Part shown: piece after piece, positions 36,537 to 45,632 of the stretch
Numbering within the stretch: position 1 is the stretch's first letter
Layout of the letters: the number at the start of each line of letters is the position of its first letter
Origin: Clavibacter phaseoli
GTDB lineage: Bacteria > Actinomycetota > Actinomycetes > Actinomycetales > Microbacteriaceae
Reading direction: 5' to 3'
Length of the DNA stretch: 64,000 nucleotides
Assembly: GCF_021922925.1 (NCBI RefSeq)
Contig: NZ_CP040786.1
Span: forward strand, 620,001-684,000
The notes under the pieces: generated by a model
What the model saw: only the letters and a program-made list of their open reading frames with translations
Databases searched by the model: none
What the model was told of the DNA's origin: nothing
Program-made: the position numbers and the translations under genes

Positions 36537-37415
36537 ATGGCAGACCTGCAGTTCACCAAGGGCCAGGGCACGGGCAACGACTTCGTGCTGTTCGCGGATC
36601 CCGCGGGCGAGATCGACCTGACCGACACCCAGGTGCAGGCGCTCTGCGACCGCCACTTCGGCATCGGCGCCGACGGCACGATCCGCGCGGTGCTCTCCAG
36701 CCGCATCCCCGAGGGCCGCGCGGCCCTCGACGAAGACCCGGACGCCGAGTGGTTCATGGACTACCGCAACGTCGACGGCAGCCCCGCCGAGATGTGCGGG
36801 AACGGCATCCGCGTCTTCACCCTCTTCCTCATCGAGAACGGGCTCATCGAGCTGCCCCCTGGCCGCACGATCCCGATCGGCACCCGCGCCGGCGTCCGGG
36901 ACGTGCAGCGCAGCGGATCCGGCTTCCAGGTCGACCTCGGCCGCTGGGCGCTGGCGGGCGGCGAGCCGCTCGTGCGCGCCAAGGACCTGCAGGTCGCGCG
37001 TCCGGGCCTCGGCATCGACGTGGGCAACCCGCACGTGGTGGTCGCGCTGTCGAGCGAGGACGAGCTCGCTGAGGCGGACCTCGCCTTCGTCCCGCAGCTG
37101 GATCCGGAGCCCGCCGACGGCGCGAACGTCGAGCTCGTGGTGCCCGCGGATCCGCTCGTCGTGGACGGCGTGGGCCACATCACCATGCGCGTCCACGAGC
37201 GCGGCAGCGGCGAGACGCTGAGCTGCGGCACGGGCGCCGCGGCCGCGGCCCTCGCGACGCGGCACTGGGCGGGTGCTGCCGCACCGCACCAGTGGCGCGT
37301 GCAGGTCCCGGGCGGCGTGCTCGGCGTGCGGATGTTCCCGACCGAGGACGGCGAGCACGTCGGCCTCTCGGGTCCCGCTGAGCTGGTGTTCGACGGGGTC
37401 GTGGCGCTGGCCTGA
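36537..37415 (+). CDS. dapF: Diaminopimelate epimerase
   Basis: 292 residues. DapF converts LL- to meso-diaminopimelate, the precursor of lysine. The two catalytic Cys lie in [10 protein letters not shown] (near residue 84) and [12 protein letters not shown] (near 227). [13 protein letters not shown] at the N-terminus and ERGSGETLS also fit. Clavibacter cell walls are described as containing diaminobutyrate, so the product may serve mainly lysine synthesis; that is inference from genus knowledge. The gene converges on the methyltransferase. Confidence 0.95.
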   Translation: MADLQFTKGQGTGNDFVLFADPAGEIDLTDTQVQALCDRHFGIGADGTIRAVLSSRIPEGRAALDEDPDAEWFMDYRNVDGSPAEMCGNGIRVFTLFLIENGLIELPPGRTIPIGTRAGVRDVQRSGSGFQVDLGRWALAGGEPLVRAKDLQVARPGLGIDVGNPHVVVALSSEDELAEADLAFVPQLDPEPADGANVELVVPADPLVVDGVGHITMRVHERGSGETLSCGTGAAAAALATRHWAGAAAPHQWRVQVPGGVLGVRMFPTEDGEHVGLSGPAELVFDGVVALA

Positions 37416-37462
37416 TCCGCTCGTCCCACCCCGGGACGCGGCGACCGGCGGCGGAGGATGGC

Positions 37463-38080
37463 CTAGGAGTCCGCGCCGCGGTGCACGCGGAGGACCCGGA
37501 AGCCCTTGTCGGACGCCGCGCGCGTCGTCTCGAGGCCCGCGGGCAGGGAGTCGACCAGCCAGCGCTGCAGCGAGTCGGATCCGAGGTTGCGCTGCACGAC
37601 GAGCCAGGCGTCCGCGTCCGGCGCGAGGCGGGGCATCCAGTCGAGCAGGATCCCGTGCAGCGCCTCCTTGCCGACGCGGATCGGCGGGTTCGACCACACG
37701 GTGGCGAAGGGGAGGCCGGCGGGAACATCCTCGGGCAGCACGGCGTTGAGGTTCTCGAGACCGAGGGACCGGGCGTTCGCCCGCGTCAGCTCGAGCGCCC
37801 GCTCGTTCACGTCGACCGCCCACACGGTGGCCGACGGCGATCGCATCGCGAGATCGAGCGCCACGGGACCCCAGCCGCAGCCCACGTCCAGCAGATGCCC
37901 CTCGGCAGGGGGCGCGGGGACGTTGCGCAGCAGCACCAGGGTGCCCTGGTCGACGTGCTCGGGGCTGAAGACACCGCCGGCGGTCTCGACGTCGACCGTC
38001 CGTCCGCCCAGCTCGACCGTGATCGTGCGGGTGCGCAGGGGTCCGGCCGGCGACGAGGAGAAGTAGTGCGCGTCGGCCAT
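37463..38080 (-). CDS. Class I SAM-dependent methyltransferase (RsmC-like)
   Basis: 205 residues. The SAM-binding motif is LLDVGCGWGPVALDLA near residue 63, and the catalytic NPPI-type motif lies in VWSNPPIRVGKEALH, typical of N2-guanine rRNA/tRNA methyltransferases of the RsmC/RlmG type. The length matches the single-domain actinobacterial form. ATG 38080 is preceded on this strand by TATCGT 6 nt away, so the transcript is likely leaderless. It is divergent from hflX. Confidence 0.85.
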   Translation of the reverse strand: MADAHYFSSSPAGPLRTRTITVELGGRTVDVETAGGVFSPEHVDQGTLVLLRNVPAPPAEGHLLDVGCGWGPVALDLAMRSPSATVWAVDVNERALELTRANARSLGLENLNAVLPEDVPAGLPFATVWSNPPIRVGKEALHGILLDWMPRLAPDADAWLVVQRNLGSDSLQRWLVDSLPAGLETTRAASDKGFRVLRVHRGADS

Positions 38081-38086
38081 ACCGGG

Positions 38087-38092
38087 ACGATA
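38087..38092 (-). promoter_or_regulatory. -10 element of the reverse-strand methyltransferase
   Basis: On the minus strand TATCGT is 6 nt from ATG 38080. It lies only 14 bp from the hflX -10 on the other strand. Confidence 0.5.
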
Positions 38093-38106
38093 CCGGACGC
38101 CGACGC

Positions 38107-38112
38107 TACGAT
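38107..38112 (+). promoter_or_regulatory. -10 element of hflX
   Basis: TACGAT is 8 nt from ATG 38121, giving a leader of 0-2 nt. Confidence 0.5.
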
Positions 38113-38120
38113 GGGAGCAC

Positions 38121-39686
38121 ATGATCACGCACGACGAGCACGACCACGAGCCCGCGGACACGACGACGACGTCCACCGAGAACACCGACCGGGACGACGT
38201 CGTCGCGCGCGTCCTCGCCCGGGCGGATGACCGGTCCGCCGGCTACGCCCTCTTCCGCGGGTCCGGCGCGCAGGCGCTGTCCGCGGCCCCCGACACCGAG
38301 CAGGGCTCGGACGGCGACCAGAGCGAGCGCGCCGACCGGCAGGCGCTGCGCCGCGTCCCCGGCCTCTCCACCGAGCTCGAGGACGTCACCGAGGTCGAGT
38401 ACCGGCAGCTGCGACTCGAGAACGTCGTGCTCATCGGCGTGTACTCGCAGGGGTCCGTCGACGACGCCGAGAACAGCATGCGCGAGCTCGCGGCCCTCGC
38501 GGAGACCGCGGGCGCGGTCGTCCTCGACGGCCTGCTGCAGCGCCGCCCCACGCCGGATCCGAGCACCTACTTCGGCCGCGGCAAGGCCGAGGAGCTGCGC
38601 GCGCTGGTCGCGGCGGTCGGCGCAGACACCGTCATCGCCGACACCGAGCTCGCCCCGAGCCAGCGGCGCGCGCTCGAGGACGTGGTGAAGGTGAAGGTCA
38701 TCGACCGCACCGCCGTGATCCTCGACATCTTCAGCCAGCACGCCAAGAGCCGCGAGGGCAAGGCGCAGGTCGAGCTCGCCCAGCTGCAGTACCTCCTCCC
38801 GCGCCTCCGCGGATGGGGCGACTCGATGTCGCGCCAGGCGGGTGGCCAGGTCGGCGGCGCGGGCGCGGGCATGGGATCGCGCGGACCCGGTGAGACGAAG
38901 ATCGAGCTCGACCGCCGGCGCATCAACACGCGCATGGCGCGCCTCCGCAAGCAGATCGCCGCGATGAAGCCCGCCCGCGACACCAAGCGCGCCAACCGCG
39001 ACCGGCACTCGGTGCCCTCGGTCGCGATCGTCGGCTACACCAACGCCGGGAAGTCGTCGCTGCTCAATCGGGTGACGAAGGCGGGCGTGCTCGTCGAGAA
39101 CGCGCTGTTCGCGACGCTCGACGCGACCGTGCGAAAGACGGAGACGGATCAGGGCCAGCTCTACACGCTGGCCGACACCGTCGGCTTCGTGCGGAACCTG
39201 CCGCACCAGCTGGTCGAGGCGTTCCGCTCGACGCTGGAGGAGCTCGCCGACTCCGACGTGCTCGTGCACGTCGTCGACGCCTCGCACCCGGATCCCGCGG
39301 CGCAGCTCGCGACCGTGCACGAGGTCATCGCGGAGGTGGACGCCTCGTCCATCCCGGAGATCGTCGTGTTCAACAAGAGCGACCTCGCCTCGGACGGCGA
39401 CCGCGTGGTCCTGCGCGGCCTCGCCCCGCAGGGCGTCTTCGTGTCGGCCCGCACGGGCGAGGGCGTCGAGGAGCTGCGTCGCCGCATCGCGGAGCTGCTC
39501 CCGCAGCCGACCATCGAGGTCGACCTCCTGGTGCCCTTCGAGCACGGCGAGATCGTCGCGATGCTCCACGACGGGGCGAAGGTCCTCGAGACCGCGTACG
39601 TCGAGGAGGGCACGCGCGTGCGCGCGCTCGTGACGGCCGAGCAGCAGGCGCAGGTCCAGGCGTACTCGGTGGTCCCCGCGGTCTGA
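38121..39686 (+). CDS. hflX: GTPase HflX
   Basis: 521 residues. HflX splits stalled or heat-damaged 70S ribosomes. The N-terminal HflX domain has DGLLQRRPTPDPSTYFGRGK near residue 135. The glycine-rich linker ends in GAGMGSRGPGETKIELDRRR. The GTPase domain shows G1 GYTNAGKSSLLN (near 305), G3 DTVGFVRNLP and G4 NKSD. The acidic N-terminal tail of about 80 residues is longer than in E. coli. In mycobacteria, HflX loss alters macrolide response; that is family knowledge only. Confidence 0.95.
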   Translation: MITHDEHDHEPADTTTTSTENTDRDDVVARVLARADDRSAGYALFRGSGAQALSAAPDTEQGSDGDQSERADRQALRRVPGLSTELEDVTEVEYRQLRLENVVLIGVYSQGSVDDAENSMRELAALAETAGAVVLDGLLQRRPTPDPSTYFGRGKAEELRALVAAVGADTVIADTELAPSQRRALEDVVKVKVIDRTAVILDIFSQHAKSREGKAQVELAQLQYLLPRLRGWGDSMSRQAGGQVGGAGAGMGSRGPGETKIELDRRRINTRMARLRKQIAAMKPARDTKRANRDRHSVPSVAIVGYTNAGKSSLLNRVTKAGVLVENALFATLDATVRKTETDQGQLYTLADTVGFVRNLPHQLVEAFRSTLEELADSDVLVHVVDASHPDPAAQLATVHEVIAEVDASSIPEIVVFNKSDLASDGDRVVLRGLAPQGVFVSARTGEGVEELRRRIAELLPQPTIEVDLLVPFEHGEIVAMLHDGAKVLETAYVEEGTRVRALVTAEQQAQVQAYSVVPAV

Positions 39687-39714
39687 TCCGCGCCGCACCA
39701 CCGCGCACCGCGCG

Positions 39715-39756
39715 CACGAGAGCGGCCGGCCCACTGGGGGACCGGCCGCTCTCGTG
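39715..39756. terminator. Bidirectional terminator between hflX and lexA
   Basis: CACGAGAGCGGCCGG and CCGGCCGCTCTCGTG form a perfect 15-bp stem with a 12-nt loop, placed between convergent genes. Confidence 0.85.
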
Positions 39757-39771
39757 CGTCGTGCGCGGGGA

Positions 39772-40452
39772 TCAGACCGAGCGCATGACCGCCACGACCT
39801 TGCCGACGACCTCGGCGAAGTCGCCGAGGATCGGCTCGAAGGCGCTGTTGCGGGGGAGCAGCCACGTGTGGCCGTCGCGCTGGCGGAACACCTTGACCGT
39901 CGCCTCGTCGTCGAGCATGGCGGCGACGATGTCGCCGTTCTCCGCGGTCTTCTGCTGGCGGACGACCACCCAGTCGCCGTCGCAGATCGCCGCGTCGATC
40001 ATGGAGTCGCCGACGACGCGGAGCATGAAGAGGTCGCCCTTGCCGACGAGCTGGCGGGGGAGGGGGAAGACCTCCTCGACCATCTGCTCCGCGGTGATGG
40101 GGATGCCGGCGGCGATGCGGCCGACCATGGGCACCATGGCGGCGTCGCCCACGGGCGTCGACGGCTCTCCGCTCTCCGCGGCGCCGGTGCCCGGCAGGTC
40201 GATGAGCACCTCGAGGGCGCGCGGCCGGTTCGGGTCGCGACGGAGGTAGCCGGAGAGCTCGAGCTGGTTGAGCTGGTGGGTGACGCTCGAGAGCGACGCG
40301 AGGCCCACGGCGTCGCCGATCTCGCGCATGCTCGGCGGGTAGCCCTGGCCGGCGATGGTGCGCTGGATGAACTCCAGGATCGAGATCTGCTTGTCGCTGA
40401 GGCTCTTGCGGCGCCTCGTCGCGCCGCCTCCCGCCGCTCGCTCGTCCGTCAT
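39772..40452 (-). CDS. lexA: SOS repressor LexA
   Basis: 226 residues. The N-terminal winged helix (about 15-80) contains [20 protein letters not shown]. The Ala-Gly cleavage site lies in GRIAAGIPI near residue 107. The catalytic Ser is in GDSMIDAAI (near 143) and the Lys in ATVKVFRQ (near 180). LexA represses SOS genes and cleaves itself when bound to RecA filaments. ATG 40452 is chosen from family alignment; longer frames run into the intergenic boxes. Two LexA boxes lie upstream, in the region shared with a divergent LysM gene. Confidence 0.97.
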   Translation of the reverse strand: MTDERAAGGGATRRRKSLSDKQISILEFIQRTIAGQGYPPSMREIGDAVGLASLSSVTHQLNQLELSGYLRRDPNRPRALEVLIDLPGTGAAESGEPSTPVGDAAMVPMVGRIAAGIPITAEQMVEEVFPLPRQLVGKGDLFMLRVVGDSMIDAAICDGDWVVVRQQKTAENGDIVAAMLDDEATVKVFRQRDGHTWLLPRNSAFEPILGDFAEVVGKVVAVMRSV

Positions 40453-40592
40453 GCCACGGCCCGCCTCTCGTCGCCGACGCCGCCGCGGGGCGGTCGACCC
40501 GGCGGGCCGACGCCCTCGCGGGGGCGATGTCGGTGGTGCCCGGTGGAATGGACACCAGGCACTCGAAACTGTATCCAGCCGGGGCACCTCGT

Positions 40593-40608
40593 ACAAACAC
40601 CTGTTCGA
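40593..40608. promoter_or_regulatory. Candidate LexA box A in the lexA/LysM intergenic region
   Basis: ACAAACACCTGTTCGA matches TCGAACn4GTTCGA at 10 of 12 half-site positions. It is 141 bp before lexA and is likely its autoregulatory site. Confidence 0.65.
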
Positions 40609-40665
40609 GCGTGTCGCGCGCCTGGGGGCCGGATCGAGGCGATGAGGGCTTGCGGAGGGCTGGTT

Positions 40666-40681
40666 TCGAATGTATGTTCGG
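40666..40681. promoter_or_regulatory. Candidate LexA box B in the lexA/LysM intergenic region
   Basis: TCGAATGTATGTTCGG matches 10 of 12 half-site positions. It contains TATGTT (40673-40678), a possible -10 for the LysM gene, so LexA would cover the promoter directly. Confidence 0.7.
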
Positions 40682-40690
40682 AACACAGCT

Positions 40691-40726
40691 TCGCACCCGG
40701 CTCTCCCGGCCGAGAGCCGGGTGCGA
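40691..40726 (+). other. Strong hairpin in the leader of the LysM gene
   Basis: TCGCACCCGGCTCTC and GAGAGCCGGGTGCGA form a perfect 15-bp stem with a CCGGCC loop, only 10 bp after LexA box B and 88 bp before the gene. It could be a 5'-end stabiliser or an attenuator. Confidence 0.7.
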
Positions 40727-40813
40727 GCTGCCCGACCCGCATCGCATGCCGTACCGCACTGCACCGCCGAGCGCGTCGCGCCGACGCCCCACCGTCTCGC
40801 ACGAGAGGTCACC

Positions 40814-41200
40814 ATGAACACCGCAGCCACCACCCCCGGAACCACCGCCTCCGCCGTCGCACCCGTCGCGGAGGCCGCCGTCGCGCCCCGCACGCGCCTG
40901 CGCATCACGCGCCGGGGCCGCGTCGTCCTCACCGCGCTCGTCGCGACCCCGCTCGCGCTCGGCGCCGGGCTCGTCGCCCTCAACGGCGGCGCGGCCGTCG
41001 CGTCGAAGGACGCGTCGGGCACCGCGTTCGAGTACGTCACCGTGTCGAGCGGCGAGTCCCTCTGGGACCTCGCCGAGGAGATCGCGCCGTCGGCCGACCC
41101 GCGCGACGTCATCGCGTCGGTCGTCGACCTCAACCGCCTCCCCTCGTCGGATGTCGCGGCCGGCCAGCAGCTCGCCGTCCCCGCCCAGTACGCCCACTGA
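40814..41200 (+). CDS. LysM-domain membrane-anchored protein, probable SOS-induced division/cell-wall factor
   Basis: 128 residues. A cytoplasmic basic segment precedes one membrane helix (about 38-60). The C-terminal LysM domain [20 protein letters not shown]...[18 protein letters not shown] binds peptidoglycan. Its place opposite lexA parallels DivS of Corynebacterium, YneA of Bacillus and Rv2719c (ChiZ) of Mycobacterium, which are SOS-induced and slow division. A LexA box lies 133 bp upstream. ATG 40814 has GAGAGG upstream. The exact function is inferred from layout and the LysM domain. Confidence 0.8.
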   Translation: MNTAATTPGTTASAVAPVAEAAVAPRTRLRITRRGRVVLTALVATPLALGAGLVALNGGAAVASKDASGTAFEYVTVSSGESLWDLAEEIAPSADPRDVIASVVDLNRLPSSDVAAGQQLAVPAQYAH

Positions 41201-41296
41201 ACCCGCGCCGCCGCGTCTGCGCGGCGAGCGCGCACGGGGTCCGTCGTCGCTCCCGGTGGCGGCCGGGAGCGCGGCGGTACGACGGGATGCGATCGG

Positions 41297-41302
41297 TAGC
41301 AT
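41297..41302 (+). promoter_or_regulatory. -10 element for leaderless hisB
   Basis: TAGCAT is 7 nt from ATG 41310. The ATG at 41301 overlaps the hexamer and is not the start. Confidence 0.55.
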
Positions 41303-41309
41303 GGGACCC

Positions 41310-41918
41310 ATGAGCACCCTCGCGCGCACCGCGCACGTCACGCGGCAGACCAGCGAGTCCCGCATCGACCTCCAGCTCGACCTCGACGGCACCGGTGCCT
41401 CCGAGATCAGCACCTCGGTCCCGTTCTACGATCACATGCTCACCGCGTTCGCGAAGCACTCGCTCACCGACCTGAAGGTCACCGCCACGGGCGACACGCA
41501 CATCGACGTGCACCACACCGTGGAGGACGTGGGGATCGTGCTCGGGCAGGCCATCCGCGAGGCGCTCGGCGACAAGTCCGGCATCGCCCGCTTCGGCGAC
41601 GCGCTCGTCCCGCTCGACGAGGCCCTGGTGCAGTCGGTCGTCGACATCTCCGGCCGTCCGTTCCTCGTGCACTCGGGCGAGCCCGCCGGCTTCGAGATGC
41701 ACCTCATCGGCGGTCACTTCACCGGATCCATGGTCCGCCACGTCTTCGAGGCCATCACCTTCCACGCCGGCCTGACCGTGCACGTCACCGTGCTCGGCGG
41801 GCGCGACCCGCACCACATCGCCGAGGCGGAGTTCAAGTCCTTCGCGCGCGCGTTCCGCCTCGCCAAGGAGCTCGACCCGCGCGTCTCCGGCATCCCGTCC
41901 ACCAAGGGCGCGCTGTGA
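41310..41918 (+). CDS. hisB: Imidazoleglycerol-phosphate dehydratase
   Basis: 202 residues. HisB removes water from imidazole glycerol phosphate in histidine synthesis, using two manganese ions. The metal motifs are [27 protein letters not shown] and [14 protein letters not shown], with [11 protein letters not shown] near the end. Length is normal for the monofunctional enzyme. The TGA overlaps the hisH GTG, giving a coupled hisB-hisH pair. No hisC or hisD gene precedes it here. Confidence 0.97.
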   Translation: MSTLARTAHVTRQTSESRIDLQLDLDGTGASEISTSVPFYDHMLTAFAKHSLTDLKVTATGDTHIDVHHTVEDVGIVLGQAIREALGDKSGIARFGDALVPLDEALVQSVVDISGRPFLVHSGEPAGFEMHLIGGHFTGSMVRHVFEAITFHAGLTVHVTVLGGRDPHHIAEAEFKSFARAFRLAKELDPRVSGIPSTKGAL

Positions 41919-42556
41919 CGCGGCCCTCCGTCGTCGTCCTCGACTACGGGAGCGGCAACGTCCACTCCGCGGTCAAGGCGCTCGAGCTGGCCGGCGCGGA
42001 CGTCGAGCTGACGGGCGACCCGAAGCGGGCGCACGAGGCCGACGGGCTCCTCGTCCCCGGCGTCGGCGCGTTCTCGGCCGTCATGACCGCGTTGCGGGCG
42101 GCCGGCGGCGACCGCGTCGTCGACCGCCGCCTCGCCGGCGGCCGCCCGGTGCTCGGCATCTGCGTGGGCATGCAGGTCATGTTCGACCGCGGCGTCGAGC
42201 GCGACGTCGACGTCGCGGGCCTGGGGGAGTGGCCGGGCACGGTCGACCGCATCGAGTCGGACGTGCTGCCGCACATGGGCTGGAACACCGTCGAGGTGCC
42301 CGAGGGGTCCGCGCTGTTCGCGGGCCTCGAGGACGAGCGCTTCTACTTCGTGCACTCCTACGCCGCGCGCACGTGGGGCATCGACCCGCTCCCGCCGCTG
42401 CCGGCGCCCCGCGTGACGTGGGCGACGCACGGCGAGCGCTTCGTCGCCGCGGTCGAGAACGGCCCCCTCACCGCCACGCAGTTCCACCCCGAGAAGTCGG
42501 GGGCGGCCGGGATCCGGCTGCTCGCGAACTGGCTCGGCACCCTCCGCGCCGCCTGA
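41915..42556 (+). CDS. hisH: Imidazole glycerol phosphate synthase, glutaminase subunit
   Basis: 213 residues of a class I glutamine amidotransferase. HisH releases ammonia for HisF. The nucleophile Cys is in GICVGMQ (near residue 85) and the His/Glu pair in TQFHPEKSG near the end. [11 protein letters not shown] is the conserved N-terminus. GTG 41915 overlaps hisB. The partner hisF is not in this window. Confidence 0.96.
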   Translation: MTRPSVVVLDYGSGNVHSAVKALELAGADVELTGDPKRAHEADGLLVPGVGAFSAVMTALRAAGGDRVVDRRLAGGRPVLGICVGMQVMFDRGVERDVDVAGLGEWPGTVDRIESDVLPHMGWNTVEVPEGSALFAGLEDERFYFVHSYAARTWGIDPLPPLPAPRVTWATHGERFVAAVENGPLTATQFHPEKSGAAGIRLLANWLGTLRAA

Positions 42557-42620
42557 CGCCCGCATCCGCATCCGCCGTCGCCGACGGCCCCGCCCGAACG
42601 CCCGAACGATGGAAGGCCCC

Positions 42621-43370
42621 ATGAGCGAGTTCACCAGCACCCCCCGCCTGACCCTCCTGCCCGCCGTCGACGTGGCGGGCGGCCAGGCCGTCCGCCTCAC
42701 GCAGGGCGCGGCCGGCACCGAGACCGGCTACGGCGATCCCGTCGACGCGGCCCGGGACTGGGCCGAGCAGGGCGCCGAGTGGCTGCACCTCGTCGACCTC
42801 GACGCCGCGTTCGGCCGGGGCGACAACCTGTCGGTCATCTCCCGCGTGATCCGCGCCATCGACGGCGTGCAGATCGAGCTGTCCGGCGGCATCCGCGACG
42901 ACCGGTCGCTCGACGTGGCGCTGGAGAGCGGCGCGACGCGCATCAACCTGGGCACGGCTGCGCTGGAGAACCCCGAGTGGGCCGCCAGCGTCATCGCGCA
43001 GCACGGCGAGGCCGTGGCGGTCGGGCTCGACGTCCGGGGGCGCACGCTCTCTGCGCGCGGCTGGACCCAGGACGGCGGCGACATCTGGGAGGTGCTCGAG
43101 CGGCTCGAGGACGCCGGATGCGCGCGCTACGTCGTCACCGACGTCACCAAGGACGGCACGCTCCAGGGCCCGAACCTCCAGCTCCTCCGCGACGTCCTCG
43201 AGCGCACCGAGCGCCCGGTCGTCGCCTCCGGCGGGGTGTCGAGCCTCGACGACATCCAGGCGCTCCGCGAGCTCGTCCCGCTCGGCCTCGAGGGGGCCAT
43301 CGTCGGCAAGGCCCTGTACGCCGGCGCCTTCACGCTCGGCGAGGCGCTCGACGTCGCCGGGGATCGATGA
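42621..43370 (+). CDS. hisA: ProFAR isomerase (HisA, possibly bifunctional PriA)
   Basis: 249 residues of a TIM barrel. HisA isomerises ProFAR; actinobacterial PriA also performs the TrpF reaction of tryptophan synthesis. [28 protein letters not shown] and a C-terminal [11 protein letters not shown] mark the family, and [15 protein letters not shown] holds the second catalytic Asp. Whether it is bifunctional depends on whether trpF is absent from the genome. ATG 42621 is preferred to 42609 because GGAAGG (42611-42616) precedes it. The stop overlaps the next gene (ATGA). Confidence 0.92.
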   Translation: MSEFTSTPRLTLLPAVDVAGGQAVRLTQGAAGTETGYGDPVDAARDWAEQGAEWLHLVDLDAAFGRGDNLSVISRVIRAIDGVQIELSGGIRDDRSLDVALESGATRINLGTAALENPEWAASVIAQHGEAVAVGLDVRGRTLSARGWTQDGGDIWEVLERLEDAGCARYVVTDVTKDGTLQGPNLQLLRDVLERTERPVVASGGVSSLDDIQALRELVPLGLEGAIVGKALYAGAFTLGEALDVAGDR

Positions 43371-44134
43371 CCGGATCCGCTCCGCACGCCGACTCGGCCG
43401 GGACGCCCTGGGCCGGCCGGTCGTTCGAGCCCACGCCCTTCCCGGACGACGACGGCTCCGCGCCGCCCGCCCTCGCCGACGCGCTCGCACGCCACGGTCG
43501 CGGTGAGGTCGGCCCAGCCGTGGTGGTGGACGCGCTCCGCGACGCGCGCCTGCTGATCCCGCTCGTGGCGCGCCTCGGCGAGGAGGGCGAGGGAGCCCAC
43601 GGGCTGAAGGCCGACAAGAGCGCCGAGCTGTCGATCATCACGGTGGCCGGACCCGACGGGCGCACCGTGATGCCGGTCTTCACGTCCGTCGCCGCGATGG
43701 GCAGGTGGAACGCGAAGGCCCGGCCGGTGCCCGCCGACGCCGTCCGCGTGGCGCTGGCCGCCGCGAGCGAGGAGACCGACCTCGTGGTCGTCGACCCGAT
43801 GTCGGACACCGAGTTCGTGCTGCGCCGGCCCGCCGTCTGGGCGGTCGCGCGGTCGCTGCCGTGGATCCCGAGCCCCGAGGATCCCGAGGTCGTCGCGGCG
43901 CTGGAGGCGAGCGTCGTCGAGGAGCCGGCGGTCGTGGCGCTGAGCACCGCGCCGGGCGATCCGCGCGCGCGCCTCGAGGGCCCGGAGCTGACGATCGAGC
44001 TGGAGCTCGTCGACGGCCTCGACCGCCCGGCGCTCGACGCGTTGCTCGCTCGGCTGCAGGGGGAGTGGTCCCGGAGCGCGGTGCTCGCGGACCGGGTCGA
44101 CAGCATGGGTCTCCGGATCACCTCGGCCCGCTGA
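43367..44134 (+). CDS. SseB-family protein
   Basis: 255 residues. The centre carries an SseB-like domain: [12 protein letters not shown], then [20 protein letters not shown] and [20 protein letters not shown]. SseB is named from a poorly understood enterobacterial enhancer of serine sensitivity. In actinobacteria, the gene follows hisA almost always, with no known role. ATG 43367 overlaps the hisA stop, so it belongs to the his transcript. Confidence 0.85.
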   Translation: MTGSAPHADSAGTPWAGRSFEPTPFPDDDGSAPPALADALARHGRGEVGPAVVVDALRDARLLIPLVARLGEEGEGAHGLKADKSAELSIITVAGPDGRTVMPVFTSVAAMGRWNAKARPVPADAVRVALAAASEETDLVVVDPMSDTEFVLRRPAVWAVARSLPWIPSPEDPEVVAALEASVVEEPAVVALSTAPGDPRARLEGPELTIELELVDGLDRPALDALLARLQGEWSRSAVLADRVDSMGLRITSAR

Positions 44135-44193
44135 GGCACGAGCCGCGCTCCACCGCCGAGGCGGCGCCGGGCGCGACGTGCGAGGCCGGTGCT

Positions 44194-44661
44194 CTAGGAG
44201 ACCGGCCCGGTGTACTTCTCGCCCGGTCCCTTGCCGACGGCGTCGGGGTAGGGCGAGGCCTCTCGGAAGGCGAGCTGCAGGGACCGGAGTCCGTCGCGCA
44301 GGCTGCGCGCGTGCTGGTCGCCGAGCTCCGGCGACGCGGCGGTGACGAGGCCCGCGAGCGAGATGATGAGCTTCCGCGCCTCGGCGAGGTCGGTCTGCGT
44401 GGCGGGGTCGTCGGCGAGCCCGCACTTCACGGCGGCGGCGCTCATGAGGTGGACGGCCGTCGTCGTGATGACCTCGACGGCGGAGACCTCCGCGATGTCG
44501 CGCGCGTACTGGTCGGCGACGAAGTCCGCCGTGTCGTCGTCGGCGACACCCGCGGCGCCGGCGCCGGCGCCGGCGCCGGTCGCGGCGGGCTCCTCGAAGC
44601 GGTGCACGTGGGAGTCGGCCGGTCCTGCGGACGCGGGGTCGGGCTGGGTCTGGTCGGTCAT
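44194..44661 (-). CDS. DUF1844 domain-containing protein
   Basis: 155 residues. The first 50 are Ala/Gly/Asp-rich, including an (Ala-Gly)n run encoded by a GCGCCG repeat. The DUF1844 domain (about 55-130) has DIAEVSAVEVITTTAVHLMS and EARKLIISLAGLVTAAS, a small helical unit of unknown function found next to infC in many actinobacteria. ATG 44661 has GAGGACA upstream. It is transcribed away from infC, sharing its promoter region. Confidence 0.8.
   Translation of the reverse strand: MTDQTQPDPASAGPADSHVHRFEEPAATGAGAGAGAAGVADDDTADFVADQYARDIAEVSAVEVITTTAVHLMSAAAVKCGLADDPATQTDLAEARKLIISLAGLVTAASPELGDQHARSLRDGLRSLQLAFREASPYPDAVGKGPGEKYTGPVS
44555..44581. repeat. GCGCCG short tandem repeat in the DUF1844 gene
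   Basis: About four copies of a 6-base GGCGCC unit encode alternating Ala and Gly. It is a likely slippage site that could change linker length in steps of two residues. Confidence 0.6.
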
Positions 44662-44751
44662 GTCTGTCCTCGGGCTGGGTGGCGGTGCCGGATGGCGGCG
44701 GAGGCGGCGGGAGCCCGTCGTGGCCCGCCCTTCCGGGGCGGGGTCGGCGTC

Positions 44752-44760
44752 TGCTATGCT
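44752..44760 (+). promoter_or_regulatory. Extended -10 promoter of infC-rpmI-rplT
   Basis: TGcTATGCT is a perfect TGnTATNNT extended -10, the same pattern as the rpsO promoter. Transcription would start near 44767. Confidence 0.6.
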
Positions 44761-44766
44761 GATCGA

Positions 44767-45038
44767 CGGCTCCGGGGCTGTCACAGCCCCGGTTCGAAAG
44801 AGGATTGATCTCCCACCCGCGCTTGACCGCCTCCATAGGTTACCGGGTCGATTTCGCTCCCCCGTCCGAAGGGCCCCTCACCGGGACCGCACGACGGGAG
44901 CCCCGCACACGCGGGGAAAGGGCGTGTTGCCGAGTACGACGGATCCGTCGCACCCTGGTGAAGAACCCTCCTCGTCTCGAATCCGAGCGGCTCCCCGAGA
45001 GCCGCCGGGCCACCCGAAGACACGAATAGGAGCAGTCC
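44767..45038 (+). promoter_or_regulatory. Long structured leader of infC
   Basis: About 270 nt of untranslated leader. It contains three clean hairpins: CCGGGGCTG/CAGCCCCGG at 44772-44792 next to the predicted 5' end, CCCCGC/GCGGGG at 44901-44916, and GCGGCTC/GAGCCGC at 44987-45005, 21 nt before the ribosome site. Ribosomal protein L20 or IF3 often controls this operon in other bacteria; a regulatory role here is inferred. Confidence 0.55.

Positions 45039-45624
<586 letters not shown>

Positions 45625-45632
<8 letters not shown>

Noticed and set aside
41301-41310. ATG 41301 as the hisB start
   Set aside because: It overlaps the TAGCAT hexamer; ATG 41310 gives the normal HisB N-terminus.
42229-42624. 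Forward frame inside hisH
   Set aside because: It is an out-of-frame reading of hisH and hisA with no family resemblance.
44960-45000. TCTCGAATCCGAG as a tRNA T-arm
   Set aside because: No acceptor, D-arm or anticodon arm can be fitted around it, and no CCA-adjacent stem exists.
44805-45029. A 74-codon TTG-started frame ending just before infC, considered as a leader peptide
   Set aside because: The purine tract touches the TTG with no spacing, the sequence is Arg-rich without a pattern, and hairpins interrupt it. It remains a weak possibility only.
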